From the NCBI RefSeq assembly GCF_031457955.1, contig NZ_JAVDXN010000004.1, positions 124,001 to 188,000 of the forward strand: a stretch of DNA of 64,000 nt, in the 5' to 3' direction. The notes below the pieces were generated by a model, which did no database searches, was not told the origin of the DNA, and saw nothing but the letters and a program-made list of their open reading frames with translations. The stretch's first letter is position 1, and every line of letters begins with the position of its first letter. The stretch comes from Mixta sp031457955 (GTDB taxonomy: Bacteria; Pseudomonadota; Gammaproteobacteria; Enterobacterales; Enterobacteriaceae). This document shows positions 35,883 to 45,523 of this stretch, piece by piece. A program made the position numbers and the translations under genes.

Positions 35883-37027
35883 CACTCTTGGCTCTTAGGT
35901 TTGAAATCCAGTGCCGTCGGCACCGGAAGATTGACGGGTTTTTTCGGTCGCAGGCCACCGGCATGTCGCCAGCGGCGCAGGCCATAAACCCAGGCGAGGA
36001 CTTCCGCTACCGCGCTATACAGGGCAGTGGGAATCGGCGCGTTAAGTTCGCAGTGGCGATAGAGCGCACGCGCCAGCGGCGGTGCCTGCAGCATCGGAAT
36101 ATTGTGCTGTTCAGCCACGGCGCGGATACGCATCGCCGTTTCGCCAGCGCCTTTGGCAATTAGAATGGGCGCGGCCATCGCGCCCTCTTTGTAACGCAAG
36201 GCAACGGAAAAATGCGTAGGGTTGTTGATGACCACGTCCGCCGTGGGCAGCTCCGCCATCATGCGACGCGTCGCCGCCGCCCGCTGCAGCTGTTTAATGC
36301 GCGCTTTAACGTGTGGATCGCCCTCATGCTCTTTGTGTTCATCATGGATTTCCTTGCGGGTCATGCGCAGCTTCTTCAGGTTGCTGAATATCTGATAGAA
36401 AATGTCATAGCCCACCATGGGTATTAACGACAAAATCACCAGTAGCAGGCAGCCCATGATCAGCTGAGAAAAATGGCGCAGGGCATAATTCAGCGGCTGA
36501 TTCATCAGGTGAATCAGCTGTTGTTTGTGCATAAACAGGTAGAAGCTGCAAATGCAGCCGACCAGCGTGACCTTCAGTAAACCCTTTAACAGCTCAGAGA
36601 TAAGCTGTGCGGAAAACATGCGCTTAAAACCGGAGAGTGGAGAAAGCCGTTTAAGATCCAGCTTGAACGATTTACCGCCGAACTGTATGCCGCCCAGCAA
36701 CATCGGGGTCATCAGACCGGTCAGGAACAGGCCCGGCAACAGCAGCGCCAGCGCGCTTACCATCAGGCCACCCAAATTGCGCAAGTGCAGCAGCACGCGC
36801 GCAGGATCGCGTGCCAGCAGCGTATCGAACGTTAGTCCGCCCTGTAATAAATGCATCAATTGTTCGACCAACCTTTCCCCACCCGCCAGCATCAGCAGCC
36901 ATCCCAACAGCAACATCATCAGGGAGGTAAGCTCTTTCGATCGCGGGATCTGGCCTTCTTCCCGCGCCTTTTGCCGTTTATGGGGGGTGGGTTCTTCGGT
37001 TTTTTCTACATCGCTTTCTTCAGCCAT
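35882..37027 (-). CDS. flhB: FlhB, export specificity switch protein
   Basis: A 381-residue export gate protein. A charged N-terminus (EKTEEPTPHKRQKAREEGQIPRSKEL) precedes four TM helices. The C-terminal autocleavage motif NNPTHFSVALRY (NPTH, about residue 268) switches export from hook to filament substrates. FliK measures hook length and triggers this switch. It begins 24 bases after cheZ, so no separate promoter is likely. Confidence 0.96.
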   Translation of the reverse strand: MAEESDVEKTEEPTPHKRQKAREEGQIPRSKELTSLMMLLLGWLLMLAGGERLVEQLMHLLQGGLTFDTLLARDPARVLLHLRNLGGLMVSALALLLPGLFLTGLMTPMLLGGIQFGGKSFKLDLKRLSPLSGFKRMFSAQLISELLKGLLKVTLVGCICSFYLFMHKQQLIHLMNQPLNYALRHFSQLIMGCLLLVILSLIPMVGYDIFYQIFSNLKKLRMTRKEIHDEHKEHEGDPHVKARIKQLQRAAATRRMMAELPTADVVINNPTHFSVALRYKEGAMAAPILIAKGAGETAMRIRAVAEQHNIPMLQAPPLARALYRHCELNAPIPTALYSAVAEVLAWVYGLRRWRHAGGLRPKKPVNLPVPTALDFKPKSQE

Positions 37028-37051
37028 CAGCGCTTATGCCCGGTGCTTTTG

Positions 37052-37690
37052 TTAAAAGCCGAGGCTTTCCAGCAAATCATCAACCTGATCCTGAGAAGCG
37101 ACAACGCCCGCCTTGGTATGATCGAGCTGAGGGCCATTTTTCAGGCCGTCCAAATTATCCGTGGATTGCGATTTTTCTGGCATGTTGTCCACCAGCATCT
37201 GGATCAATCCCTGCTCGATTTGGGCGATCATATCCATCATCTTTTTGATGACCTGACCGGTAAGATCTTGAAAATCCTGCGCCATCATGATTTCCATCAG
37301 CTGCTGGTTGGTTTGTTGCACCAATTCCGGCGTCTGTTTTAAAAATTGACGCGTATCGATCACCAGCGCGCGGGCGGTAGTGAGTTCAACAGGATTTTCA
37401 AACCACGCGTCCCAGCGTTCTGCCAGGCCTTCTGCCGTGTCGTTCAGGTTATCTTGCAAAGGACGGGCTATTTCCACGCAGGTGAGTACGCGATCGGCGG
37501 CCTGTGAGGTTTTATCAACGACATAATTCAGGCGATCGCGCGCATCCGGCATGACCTCGGCAACATCCATAATGGCGCGATCGAGGCTTAAATTATTCAG
37601 ACTGTTACGCAGCTGGCGCGTCAGATGTCCAATTTGTGAAAAGATAAGTTTTAAGTTATCCGCTGATTGCGTGTTCTGCTCCGCTTCCAT
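37052..37690 (-). CDS. cheZ: CheZ, CheY-phosphate phosphatase
   Basis: A 212-residue dimeric phosphatase (E. coli 214). The active segment IMMAQDFQDLTGQVIKKMMD carries the catalytic Gln and adjacent Asp. The C-terminal AGVVASQDQVDDLLESLGF is the CheY-binding peptide. I use the ATG at 37690; another in-frame ATG at 37702 overlaps the end of cheY. Confidence 0.95.
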   Translation of the reverse strand: MEAEQNTQSADNLKLIFSQIGHLTRQLRNSLNNLSLDRAIMDVAEVMPDARDRLNYVVDKTSQAADRVLTCVEIARPLQDNLNDTAEGLAERWDAWFENPVELTTARALVIDTRQFLKQTPELVQQTNQQLMEIMMAQDFQDLTGQVIKKMMDMIAQIEQGLIQMLVDNMPEKSQSTDNLDGLKNGPQLDHTKAGVVASQDQVDDLLESLGF

Positions 37691-37695
37691 GCTTA

Positions 37696-38085
37696 CTACC
37701 ATCCCAGTTTTTCGAAAATTTTAGTTAGTTTCTCTTCCAGTATGGCGGCGGTAAAAGGCTTAACGACATAACCGCTGGCGCCCGCCTGCGCGGCGGCAAT
37801 AATATTTTCCTTTTTGGCTTCAGCGGTCACCATCAGCACCGGCATGTCTTTGAAACGTTCATCTTTACGAATGACATTGAGCAACTCTAAGCCATCCATA
37901 TTGGGCATATTCCAGTCGCTAATCACGAAATCGAACGGTGAAAGCTGAAGCTTACTCATCGCATCGTTGCCGTCTTCTGCTTCTTCTACATTTTGATAGC
38001 CCAAATCTTTTAGAAGATTACGCACAATACGACGCATGGTTGCGAAATCATCTACCACCAGAAAACGTAAATTCTTATCTGCCAT
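37696..38085 (-). CDS. cheY: CheY, chemotaxis response regulator
   Basis: A 129-residue single-domain receiver. Phospho-acceptor Asp57 (ISDWNMPNMDG), acidic pocket Asp12/Asp13 (VVDDFATMRR), Thr87 (VTAEAKKEN) and Lys109 (YVVKPFT) are all present. Phosphorylated CheY binds FliM and reverses the motor. Confidence 0.97.
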   Translation of the reverse strand: MADKNLRFLVVDDFATMRRIVRNLLKDLGYQNVEEAEDGNDAMSKLQLSPFDFVISDWNMPNMDGLELLNVIRKDERFKDMPVLMVTAEAKKENIIAAAQAGASGYVVKPFTAAILEEKLTKIFEKLGW

Positions 38086-38144
38086 TTTTATTATCTGTCC
38101 GTATTGAAAGTGAAAAAACAGGGTTAAGTCAGGTGGCTAAAACA

Positions 38145-39194
38145 CTATATCCGTCGCGCCTGCCCGACCACATTGCTCAAAATGTGCTGACACATCAGCT
38201 CGATATCGACAATTTCATCTACACAGCCGAGCGCTACGGCTTCACGCGGCATGCCGTACACCACACAGGTTTTCTCGCTTTGCGCCAGGGTACGCGCGCC
38301 AGCCTGATGCATCGCCTGCATCCCCTGCGCGCCGTCATGTCCCATACCGGTTAAAATGGCGCCTACCGCATTTTTGCCGGCGTATTTAGCGACCGACTGA
38401 AAAAGCAGATCGACGGAAGGGCAGTGACGGTTGATTGGCGGTAGATTTTGTAGCCGGGCGTGATAGTTCGCACCGCTACGGGTCAATTCAAGGTGGATGC
38501 CGCCGGGAGCCAGATAGGCATGGCCCGGCAAAATGCGGTCGCCGTCTTCCGCCTCTTTCACCGTAATACGGCACAGTTTATTCAGGCGTTCGGCAAAAGA
38601 ACGGGTAAAACCAGCGGGCATATGCTGTGTGATAAGGATGCCCGGGCAGTTAAGCGGCATGGCGGTTAACACCTGGCGCAGCGCTTCTGTCCCGCCGGTT
38701 GATGAGCCAATAGCGATGATCTTTTCACTGCCGATTAACGGGCCGGTTGGCAGACGCGCCGGAGGAGGGGCGTCGGTATAGCGCTGAAAATTACGCACCC
38801 GCGCCGCTACGCGAATTTTATCGGCAATCAGGTCGCTGTATTGCATCATGCCGTCCTGTAACCCCATCTGAGGCTTAGTCACAAAATCAATCGCCCCCAG
38901 TTCCAGGGCATTCAGCGTAATTTCCGATCCTTTTTGCGTTAGAGAAGAGACCATAATTACCGGCATCGGACGCAGGCGCATCAGGCGCTCAAGGAAATCC
39001 AGACCGTCCATACGCGGCATCTCTACATCCAGCGTCAGCACATCCGGCGAGTAGCGCTTAATCAAATCGCGTGCAATAAGCGGGTCAGGTGCCGTCGCCA
39101 CCATCTCCATATCGGGCTGTTCATTGACGATCTTGCTCATAATGCTGCGTATCAACGCCGAATCATCAACGCAAAGCACTTTGATTTTATTCAT
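38145..39194 (-). CDS. cheB: CheB, receptor methylesterase/deamidase
   Basis: A 349-residue enzyme. Its receiver domain has the phosphorylated Asp in LTLDVEMPRMDG. The C-terminal esterase domain has the catalytic triad in IAIGSSTGGTEAL (Ser), ITQHMPAGFT (His) and GMGHDGAQGM (Asp). It removes methyl groups from chemoreceptors for adaptation. It overlaps cheR by four bases. Confidence 0.97.
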   Translation of the reverse strand: MNKIKVLCVDDSALIRSIMSKIVNEQPDMEMVATAPDPLIARDLIKRYSPDVLTLDVEMPRMDGLDFLERLMRLRPMPVIMVSSLTQKGSEITLNALELGAIDFVTKPQMGLQDGMMQYSDLIADKIRVAARVRNFQRYTDAPPPARLPTGPLIGSEKIIAIGSSTGGTEALRQVLTAMPLNCPGILITQHMPAGFTRSFAERLNKLCRITVKEAEDGDRILPGHAYLAPGGIHLELTRSGANYHARLQNLPPINRHCPSVDLLFQSVAKYAGKNAVGAILTGMGHDGAQGMQAMHQAGARTLAQSEKTCVVYGMPREAVALGCVDEIVDIELMCQHILSNVVGQARRI

Positions 39195-40045
39195 GATTTA
39201 TCCTGAGTCAGGCAGTAAACAGACTGGCCGCGCAGGCGAAATGGCCCGTTCATATTGCTAAAGTTTTCTGAATGGCCGACAAACAGCAGGCCCCCCGGTT
39301 TCAACATTTTTGCAAAGCGCCGCATGATGTGATGCTGTGTTTCTTTATCAAAATAAATCATGACATTACGGCAAAAAATGGCGTCAAACGTCGCCTCAAA
39401 AGGCGCCGGTATGTGCCATTCAGGCGACAGTAAATTAAGCTGCTGATAGTGAATGGCGGTGAGCAACGCCGGTTTCACCTTAACCTGCTCCTGCTGTGCG
39501 CCGGTGCCGCGTAAAAACCAGTTGCGCTTTTGCTCCGGCGTCAGGTGCTGAATATCGGCATGGCGATAAACGCCCATTTTGGCTTTCGCCAGCACTTCAG
39601 TATCAATATCCGTCGCCCAAATACGCGGGCCTGTGAGGCTTTGGCCCAATGCATCATGCAGCGTCATCGCAATGGAACAGGGCTCTTCGCCGGTCGCGGC
39701 GGCGGTACACCACACGCTGTAGTTATGCGGCTGTGAGCGGGCATGCTCAGCCAAAACCGGAAAGTGATAAGCCTCACGGAAAAAAGAGGTCAAATTTGTT
39801 GTCAGGGCATTAATAAATTGCTGCCATTCACCGCTGTCAGGATCTGATTCCAGCAAATGCAAATAAGCGCTAAAGGTTTTCATGCCCAGCTGGCGTAAAC
39901 GTCGCGTAAGGCGGTTATAAACCATGTCATGCTTTTGATGCGTCAACACAATGCCAGCACGCTGATAAATTAGCGTACTGATTTTATTTAATTCCGCGCC
40001 GGTTAAAACAAAGTCGCTTTGGTTATTCACGGTGATATTGTTCAA
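39191..40045 (-). CDS. cheR: CheR, receptor methyltransferase
   Basis: A 284-residue SAM-dependent enzyme that methylates receptor glutamates. The N-terminal helical domain has LIYQRAGIVLTHQKHDMVYNRLTRRLRQLG. The SAM-binding domain has WCTAAATGEEPCSIAMTL and FDAIFCRNVMIYFD. Both chemoreceptors here end in the pentapeptide that CheR binds. It heads the cheRBYZ-flhBAE transcript. Confidence 0.96.
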   Translation of the reverse strand: MNNITVNNQSDFVLTGAELNKISTLIYQRAGIVLTHQKHDMVYNRLTRRLRQLGMKTFSAYLHLLESDPDSGEWQQFINALTTNLTSFFREAYHFPVLAEHARSQPHNYSVWCTAAATGEEPCSIAMTLHDALGQSLTGPRIWATDIDTEVLAKAKMGVYRHADIQHLTPEQKRNWFLRGTGAQQEQVKVKPALLTAIHYQQLNLLSPEWHIPAPFEATFDAIFCRNVMIYFDKETQHHIMRRFAKMLKPGGLLFVGHSENFSNMNGPFRLRGQSVYCLTQDKS

Positions 40046-40078
40046 TTCAATGATTTCACTTATCGTGCTTCGCTGTTT

Positions 40079-40086
40079 TTATCGAC
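40079..40086 (-). promoter_or_regulatory. Possible sigma-28 -10 element before cheR
   Basis: GTCGATAA on the minus strand equals the -10 box used by the first chemoreceptor gene. A TTTAG motif lies upstream, but four bases too far for a canonical -35. The gap between fliE and cheR is 125 bases. Confidence 0.35.
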
Positions 40087-40170
40087 GGACAATAAGTACC
40101 GCGGCTAAATGCTACCGGTTGCGATGCCTGCCAGCTAAAAAACGCCTGAGAAAATAAAGAGACGATGCCG

Positions 40171-40500
40171 TTAAACTGGCATGTTCATTACTTCCTGGTA
40201 GGCGGTGACGAGCTTGTTGCGAACCTGAATACCCAGATTGAGGGCAATAGAAGATTTCTGCATGTTAACCATGACGTCATTAAGGCCAATGCCCGGCATG
40301 CCAGCGACATAATTTTCTGACATGTTTTTGGCATTAGTCCGTAACTGGTCAATATTGTTAAGACTGTTAATTAAAAGATTGGAGAAAGATACAGGTTCAT
40401 TTCCTTTGGTATCATGAATTGAAAGGTTGTTACCTGTTGCAGCAATTTTATTCGCCTGAAGTTGGATCTGCTCAAGCACGCCCATAGATTGGATTGACAT
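40171..40500 (-). CDS. fliE: FliE, MS ring-rod junction protein
   Basis: A 109-residue export substrate linking FliF to the rod (E. coli 104). It begins MSIQSMGVLEQIQLQANKIAA and ends with DVMVNMQKSSIALNLGIQVRNKLVTAYQEVMNMPV, the FliE family core. The ATG at 40500 has AGGGA upstream. The frame is open to 40626, but that extension has no homology and lacks a ribosome binding site. It is divergent from fliF as in E. coli. Confidence 0.95.
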   Translation of the reverse strand: MSIQSMGVLEQIQLQANKIAATGNNLSIHDTKGNEPVSFSNLLINSLNNIDQLRTNAKNMSENYVAGMPGIGLNDVMVNMQKSSIALNLGIQVRNKLVTAYQEVMNMPV

Positions 40501-40605
40501 AATATTCCCTTGTAAAATAACGCTGGCGGACGCGGAGCCGCACCAGAGCTTTCCTTTTATTAATGCCTGATTAATAGCGAGAATAACATAGTCTTTAATA
40601 GGGTG

Positions 40606-40621
40606 AATAATCCAAATAGCT
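40606..40621. promoter_or_regulatory. Weak FlhDC-box-like site between fliE and fliF
   Basis: AATAATCCAAATAGCT shows the AAATAGC core of the FlhDC site with three mismatches overall. AAATAACG at 40515-40522 is another partial core. The 296-base gap between divergent class II genes is where FlhDC should act, but neither match is strong. Confidence 0.3.
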
Positions 40622-40796
40622 GGCACAAGCTTTGATTTATTGATGCTTAATATTTCGTTTAAATGAAGGATAATGTTTAAAGGCGCGTTGCCGGTAAAAA
40701 GGCATTACGCCTGTTAACACTGGTAGTGGATTTGGCGCGCAAACTAAAGGCCTATGGTGCAGGTTGCATCATCTTTTATTCAGCTAGGATGACCGC

Positions 40797-42461
40797 ATGG
40801 ATGCCAGCGATAACAGCAATAAAACTAACGCTACATTGAATTTAACTTCTATTCTGGAAAAATTTCGCGCTAATCCCCGATTTATATTTATTATTCTGGT
40901 TGCCGCGTTTTTGTCCGTAATAATAGCACTGCTATTTTGGGCTAAATCTCCCGATTATCGCCTTCTTTATAGCAATATTAGCGATGAGGATGGCGGCGCT
41001 ATTGTCGCGCAGCTTACGCAAATGAACGTGCCCTATCGTTTTGAAGAGCATGGCGGAGCGATTATGGTGCCCGCTGACCGGGTACATGAGGCGCGCCTGA
41101 AACTGGCACAGCAGGGATTGCCGAAAGGCGGTCAGGTTGGCTTCGAGCTGCTCGATCAGGAGAAGTTTGGTCTTAGCCAGTTTAATGAGCAGATTAACTA
41201 CCAGCGTGCGCTTGAAGGCGAGCTGGCCCGAACCATTGAAAAGCTGGGGCCGGTACGCACTGCTCGCGTGCACCTTGCCATTCCTAAGCAAACCCTCTTT
41301 GTGCGCGAGCAGAAATCACCTTCCGCCTCGGTAACGTTGGATTTGATGACGGGCCGAACGCTGGATGCCGGGCAGGTTAACGCGATCAGCTGGCTTATTT
41401 CCAGCGCCGTACCGGGGTTAAACGCCGATAACGTTACGCTGGTGGATCAACGCGGCAATTTGTTGACCCAGCGTGGTTCCCAGGCGATTCAGACCAGCCA
41501 GCTTAAATATATCAGTGACATCGAAGCGGATTACCGCCAGCGCATTCAGGCTATTCTGGCGCCGGTTGTGGGCGCGACAAACGTCAAAACGCAGGTTACC
41601 GCGCAAATTGATTTCACTACCCATGAGCAGACGGCAGAGCAGTACCAGCCGAACAGCGCGCCGGAAAACATGGCGGTACGCAGCCGCCAAACCAACAGCA
41701 GCGAGCAGGGTAACAGAGCCGGACCGGGCGGCGTCCCGGGCGCACTCAGTAACCAGCCGCCGATTCCGGTCTCCGCGCCAATCGATCAGCCGCCAGCGAC
41801 CAATAACACGCAGGCGGGAGCAAATGACGCGCCGATCCCGACGCAGCCTTATAGCCGACAGAAAGATGAAACCACCAACTATGAGCTGAACCGCACGCTG
41901 ATTCATACCAAGCGTAGCCCCGGCACCATTGAACGCCTTTCTGTGGCGGTGGTGGTGAACTATCAGCTGGATAAAGAAGGCAATCCGGTGGCGTTGCCAC
42001 AAGAGCAAATGGATCAGATTCAGGCGCTGGTTAAGGAAGCAATGGGCTATTCCAGCGAGCGCGGCGATACCTTAAACGTCGTCAACTCCCTGTTTACAGA
42101 CGAACCGGCTGAACCTGAAGCACCGTTCTGGGAGAACCCTGCCTTTATCGATCTGATGTTAGCGGCGAGCCGCTATCTGCTGGTCGCGCTGGTCGCGCTG
42201 ATGCTGTGGCGCAAGATGGTGCAGCCGTTCTGGGTGAAACATCAAGAACTGGCGCTACAGCGGCTTGAACTGGAAAAAGAGGCGCGTCAGGCCGAGCGGG
42301 ATGAGCAGCTGCGTAAAGCAGAAATGCGTGAGCAGGCTAAAGCGCAGCAGCGTGTGGAAACCGAGGTGCACGTACAGCAGCTGCGCGGTATGGCTGAGCA
42401 GGATCCGCAGGTTATCGCTCTGGTACTTCGTCAGTGGATGAATAAGGAACAGTCTTCATGA
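40797..42461 (+). CDS. fliF: FliF, MS-ring protein
   Basis: A 554-residue ring protein (E. coli 552). TM1 is at about residues 26-47. Then follow periplasmic ring-building motifs (YRLLYSNISDEDGGAIVAQL, LPKGGQVGFELLDQEKFGLSQFNEQINYQRALEGELARTI). TM2 is at about 445-466, and a charged C-terminal tail binds FliG. GGAT precedes the ATG. It leads fliFGHIJK. Confidence 0.96.
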   Translation: MDASDNSNKTNATLNLTSILEKFRANPRFIFIILVAAFLSVIIALLFWAKSPDYRLLYSNISDEDGGAIVAQLTQMNVPYRFEEHGGAIMVPADRVHEARLKLAQQGLPKGGQVGFELLDQEKFGLSQFNEQINYQRALEGELARTIEKLGPVRTARVHLAIPKQTLFVREQKSPSASVTLDLMTGRTLDAGQVNAISWLISSAVPGLNADNVTLVDQRGNLLTQRGSQAIQTSQLKYISDIEADYRQRIQAILAPVVGATNVKTQVTAQIDFTTHEQTAEQYQPNSAPENMAVRSRQTNSSEQGNRAGPGGVPGALSNQPPIPVSAPIDQPPATNNTQAGANDAPIPTQPYSRQKDETTNYELNRTLIHTKRSPGTIERLSVAVVVNYQLDKEGNPVALPQEQMDQIQALVKEAMGYSSERGDTLNVVNSLFTDEPAEPEAPFWENPAFIDLMLAASRYLLVALVALMLWRKMVQPFWVKHQELALQRLELEKEARQAERDEQLRKAEMREQAKAQQRVETEVHVQQLRGMAEQDPQVIALVLRQWMNKEQSS

Positions 42462-43444
42462 ATGCATGCGAAAAAAGCGCCATTATCATGCTAACGCTTG
42501 GCGAAGATCGCGCCGCCGATGTATTTCGCCATCTCAATACTCACGAAGTGACGCAAATTAGTGCTGCAATGGTCGCTATGAGCGGTTTTACGCATGAACA
42601 GCTGTCTGGCGTAATGCGTGAGTTCCAAAAAGATGCTGGCGATTTCGCCGCGCTTAGCGTCAATACTAACGATTATCTGCGCAATGTGCTGATACAGGCG
42701 CTGGGCGAGGAACGCGCTTCCAGCCTGCTGGAAGATCTGCTGGATACGCAGGGCAATAACAGCGGCATTGAAACCCTGAACTTCATGGAGCCGCTGGCGG
42801 TATTCGAGCTGATTCATGAAGAGCATCCACAAATTATCGCCACCATTCTGGTGCATTTAAAACGCGCTCATGCGGCGGACGTGTTAACCCGCTTTGATGA
42901 GCGCGAGCGTAACGACATCATGCTGCGTATCGCAACCTTTGGCGGCGTGCAGCCTGCGGCGCTGCAGGAGCTGACGGAAGTGCTGAATAATCTGCTGCAC
43001 GGTCAGAATCTCAAGCGCAGCAAAATGGGTGGTGTTCGTCCGGCTGCCGAGATCCTGAACCTGATGAAAACGCAGCAAGAAGAGGCGGCGATTGAAGCGG
43101 TACGCGAATTCGACCACGAGCTGGCGCAGAAAATCATCGACGAAATGTTCCTGTTTGAGAACCTGCTGGAAACCGACGATCGCAGCATCCAGCGCATTCT
43201 GCAGGATGTGGATAACGAAACGCTGATTATCGCGCTGAAAGGGGCTGAACCGCCGTTGCGCGAGAAATTCTTCAAAAATATGTCCAAGCGTCAGGCCGAT
43301 ATTATGCGTGAAGATCTCAGCGCGCGCGGGCCGGTTCGTATGTCGCAGGTGGAAGCCGAACAGAAAACCATTCTGCAAATTGTGCGTCGCTTAGCCGAAA
43401 GCGGTGAAATCAACATTGGCGGCAGCGAGGATGTCTATGTCTGA
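42458..43444 (+). CDS. fliG: FliG, C-ring torque protein
   Basis: A 328-residue rotor protein. KSAIIMLTLGEDRAADVFRHL (N domain), EEHPQIIATILVHLKRAHAADVLTRF (middle, EHPQ motif) and the C-terminal charged region DRSIQRILQDVDNETLIIALKGA, which meets MotA, are present. It overlaps fliF by four bases and fliH by eight. Confidence 0.97.
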   Translation: MNACEKSAIIMLTLGEDRAADVFRHLNTHEVTQISAAMVAMSGFTHEQLSGVMREFQKDAGDFAALSVNTNDYLRNVLIQALGEERASSLLEDLLDTQGNNSGIETLNFMEPLAVFELIHEEHPQIIATILVHLKRAHAADVLTRFDERERNDIMLRIATFGGVQPAALQELTEVLNNLLHGQNLKRSKMGGVRPAAEILNLMKTQQEEAAIEAVREFDHELAQKIIDEMFLFENLLETDDRSIQRILQDVDNETLIIALKGAEPPLREKFFKNMSKRQADIMREDLSARGPVRMSQVEAEQKTILQIVRRLAESGEINIGGSEDVYV

Positions 43445-44138
43445 TCTTCAGCAGTTAACCGGCTGGCAGGCCTGGCAGCCGGAAGATCTCTCCAGGGCGG
43501 ATGCGCTACCTGACGATTTACCGGTAGTCGACAGCGAATCAACGCCGGAGCAGCAGCAGGCGGAGCTACAGCGGCTACAGCGTCAGGCGGAAAAAAGGGG
43601 GCTGGCGCAGGGGCAGGCGCAGGGGCTTGAGCAAGGGCGTAAACAGGGCCACGAAGAAGGTTTCCAACTGGGGCTGCAAGCCGGTAAAGAACAGGGTCTG
43701 GCGGAAGCCAAAGCGCAACAGCAACAGATCACGGCGCAGTTTGCCGAACTGTTGCAATCTTTCCAGGGCGCAATTGATAACCTTGAAAAGATTATTCCGT
43801 CGCGTCTGGTGCAGCTGGCGCTGGCGGCGACGCGCGCCACGCTGGGTAAACATCTGGCTTTTGATAATCATCTGCTGCTGGAGAAGATTCAATCTTTTTT
43901 GCAGCAGGAACCGTTGTTTCAGGCACCTGTTCGGCTATGGGTTAACGCTGATGAATTCACCGCCGTGCAACAGCAACTGGGTGAAGTCCTGGCGAAGCAG
44001 GGCTGGGAGCTACGCGCCGACGATACGATGTTGCCTGGCGGTTGCCGTATTACCTCGGCCGAATGCGAGCTGGATGCCACTATCACCAGTAACTGGCAGG
44101 TGCTATGCCAGCTTAGCCGTGAGGATTACGGCACATGA
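43437..44138 (+). CDS. fliH: FliH, export ATPase regulator
   Basis: A 233-residue partner of FliI (E. coli 228). The N-terminal WQAWQPEDL resembles E. coli WKTWTPDDL and docks at the C-ring. A GxxxG-rich helix covers about 60-90 (repeated Q-G-x-x-Q/E-G steps). The C-terminal domain has LLQQEPLFQ-type and PGGCRITSAECELDATI motifs. The ATG at 43437 has GAGG upstream; earlier in-frame starts lie inside fliG. Confidence 0.94.
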   Translation: MSDLQQLTGWQAWQPEDLSRADALPDDLPVVDSESTPEQQQAELQRLQRQAEKRGLAQGQAQGLEQGRKQGHEEGFQLGLQAGKEQGLAEAKAQQQQITAQFAELLQSFQGAIDNLEKIIPSRLVQLALAATRATLGKHLAFDNHLLLEKIQSFLQQEPLFQAPVRLWVNADEFTAVQQQLGEVLAKQGWELRADDTMLPGGCRITSAECELDATITSNWQVLCQLSREDYGT

Positions 44139-45523
44139 GCCAGCGAATTTCACGATGGCTTCAGGCCATTGACGTCAAAGAAAAACAGATGAGCTCGCTT
44201 TCCGGAATACGCCGCTACGGCAGGCTCACGCGCGCCACCGGGCTGGTGCTGGAAGCGGTGGGTTTAACGCTGCCGATTGGCACCCTCTGCCGGGTAGAGC
44301 GTGACAGCGCGCATGGCGGCGATAGCATGGAAAGCGAAGTGGTTGGCTTCAACGGACAGCTACTTTACCTGATGCCACTGGAAAATACGGACGGCATCCT
44401 GCCAGGTGCGCGTATTTACGCGCCGGGTATCGGCGTGACAAAAGGTAAAACGCTGCCGCTGGGGCGGGCGTTGCTGGGACGCGTGCTGGATGCGCGCGCC
44501 CGACCGCTGGACAATTTGCCAGCCCCAGAGACAGAGCAACGTGGCGCGCTGTTTTCCGTGCCTTTTAACCCGCTGCGGCGCGAACCAATCAAGTCGGTGC
44601 TGGATGTCGGCGTATGTGCCATTAACGGCCTGTTAACGGTAGGGCGCGGCCAGCGCATGGGGCTGTTTGCCGGTTCTGGCGTAGGTAAGTCGGTGCTGCT
44701 CGGCATGATGGCGCGCTATACCAAAGCGGACGTTATTGTCGTTGGGCTGATCGGCGAACGTGGTCGTGAAGTTAAAGATTTCATCGAAAATATTTTAGGT
44801 AAAGAAGGGCTAAGCCGCGCCGTGGTGATTGCCGCCCCGGCAGACGTTTCACCCATTTTGCGCATGCAGGGCGCCGACTACGCAACGCGTATCGCGGAGG
44901 ATTTCCGCGATCAGGGGCTGAATGTCTTGCTGATTATGGATTCCCTGACGCGCTATGCGATGGCGCAGCGTGAAATTGCGCTGGCGATTGGCGAGCCCCC
45001 GGCCACGAAAGGCTATCCGCCATCGGTTTTTGCCCGTCTACCGGCGCTGGTGGAGCGTGCCGGAAATGGTGAGCAGGGCGGCGGCTCGATTACCGCCTTT
45101 TATACTGTCCTGACCGAAGGGGATGACCAACAGGATCCGATTGCCGACTCGGCGCGTGCGATTCTGGATGGTCACGTGGTCTTGTCGCGTCGGCTGGCGG
45201 AAGCGGGACACTATCCAGCCATCGATATTGAAGCCTCTATCAGTCGCGCCATGACCGAACTGATCCCCGCGCAACACTACAAAAAAGTTCAGCGTTTCAA
45301 ACAGCTGCTTTCCGCCTGGCAGCGCAACCGCGATTTGATTAGCGTCGGTGCCTATGCCGCTGGCAGCGATCCTCTGCTGGATAGAGCTATTGCGCTTTAT
45401 CCGCAAATGGAGCGTTTTTTGCAGCAGGGCATTTATGAGCGCAGCGAATACGAAACGTCATTCAACGCGCTTTCCGCGCTGTTTGCTGATTTACCTGATC
45501 ACCATAAGGAGAATGACGAATGA
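44135..45523 (+). CDS. fliI: FliI, flagellar export ATPase
   Basis: A 462-residue F1-beta-like ATPase that helps feed substrates to the export gate. Walker A is GSGVGKS at about 180-186. VGLIGERGREVKDF and the Walker B LLIMDSLTRYAMAQREI follow. GGSITAFYTVLTEGDD is conserved. It overlaps fliH by four bases and fliJ by four. Confidence 0.97.
   Translation: MSQRISRWLQAIDVKEKQMSSLSGIRRYGRLTRATGLVLEAVGLTLPIGTLCRVERDSAHGGDSMESEVVGFNGQLLYLMPLENTDGILPGARIYAPGIGVTKGKTLPLGRALLGRVLDARARPLDNLPAPETEQRGALFSVPFNPLRREPIKSVLDVGVCAINGLLTVGRGQRMGLFAGSGVGKSVLLGMMARYTKADVIVVGLIGERGREVKDFIENILGKEGLSRAVVIAAPADVSPILRMQGADYATRIAEDFRDQGLNVLLIMDSLTRYAMAQREIALAIGEPPATKGYPPSVFARLPALVERAGNGEQGGGSITAFYTVLTEGDDQQDPIADSARAILDGHVVLSRRLAEAGHYPAIDIEASISRAMTELIPAQHYKKVQRFKQLLSAWQRNRDLISVGAYAAGSDPLLDRAIALYPQMERFLQQGIYERSEYETSFNALSALFADLPDHHKENDE

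Noticed and set aside
40501..40626. 42-residue N-terminal extension of FliE
   Set aside because: No homology; the ATG at 40500 has AGGGA and gives the family length.
41418..42008. A 196-codon minus-strand open frame inside fliF
   Set aside because: It is a shadow of the G+C-rich fliF centre; FliF itself is intact and full length.
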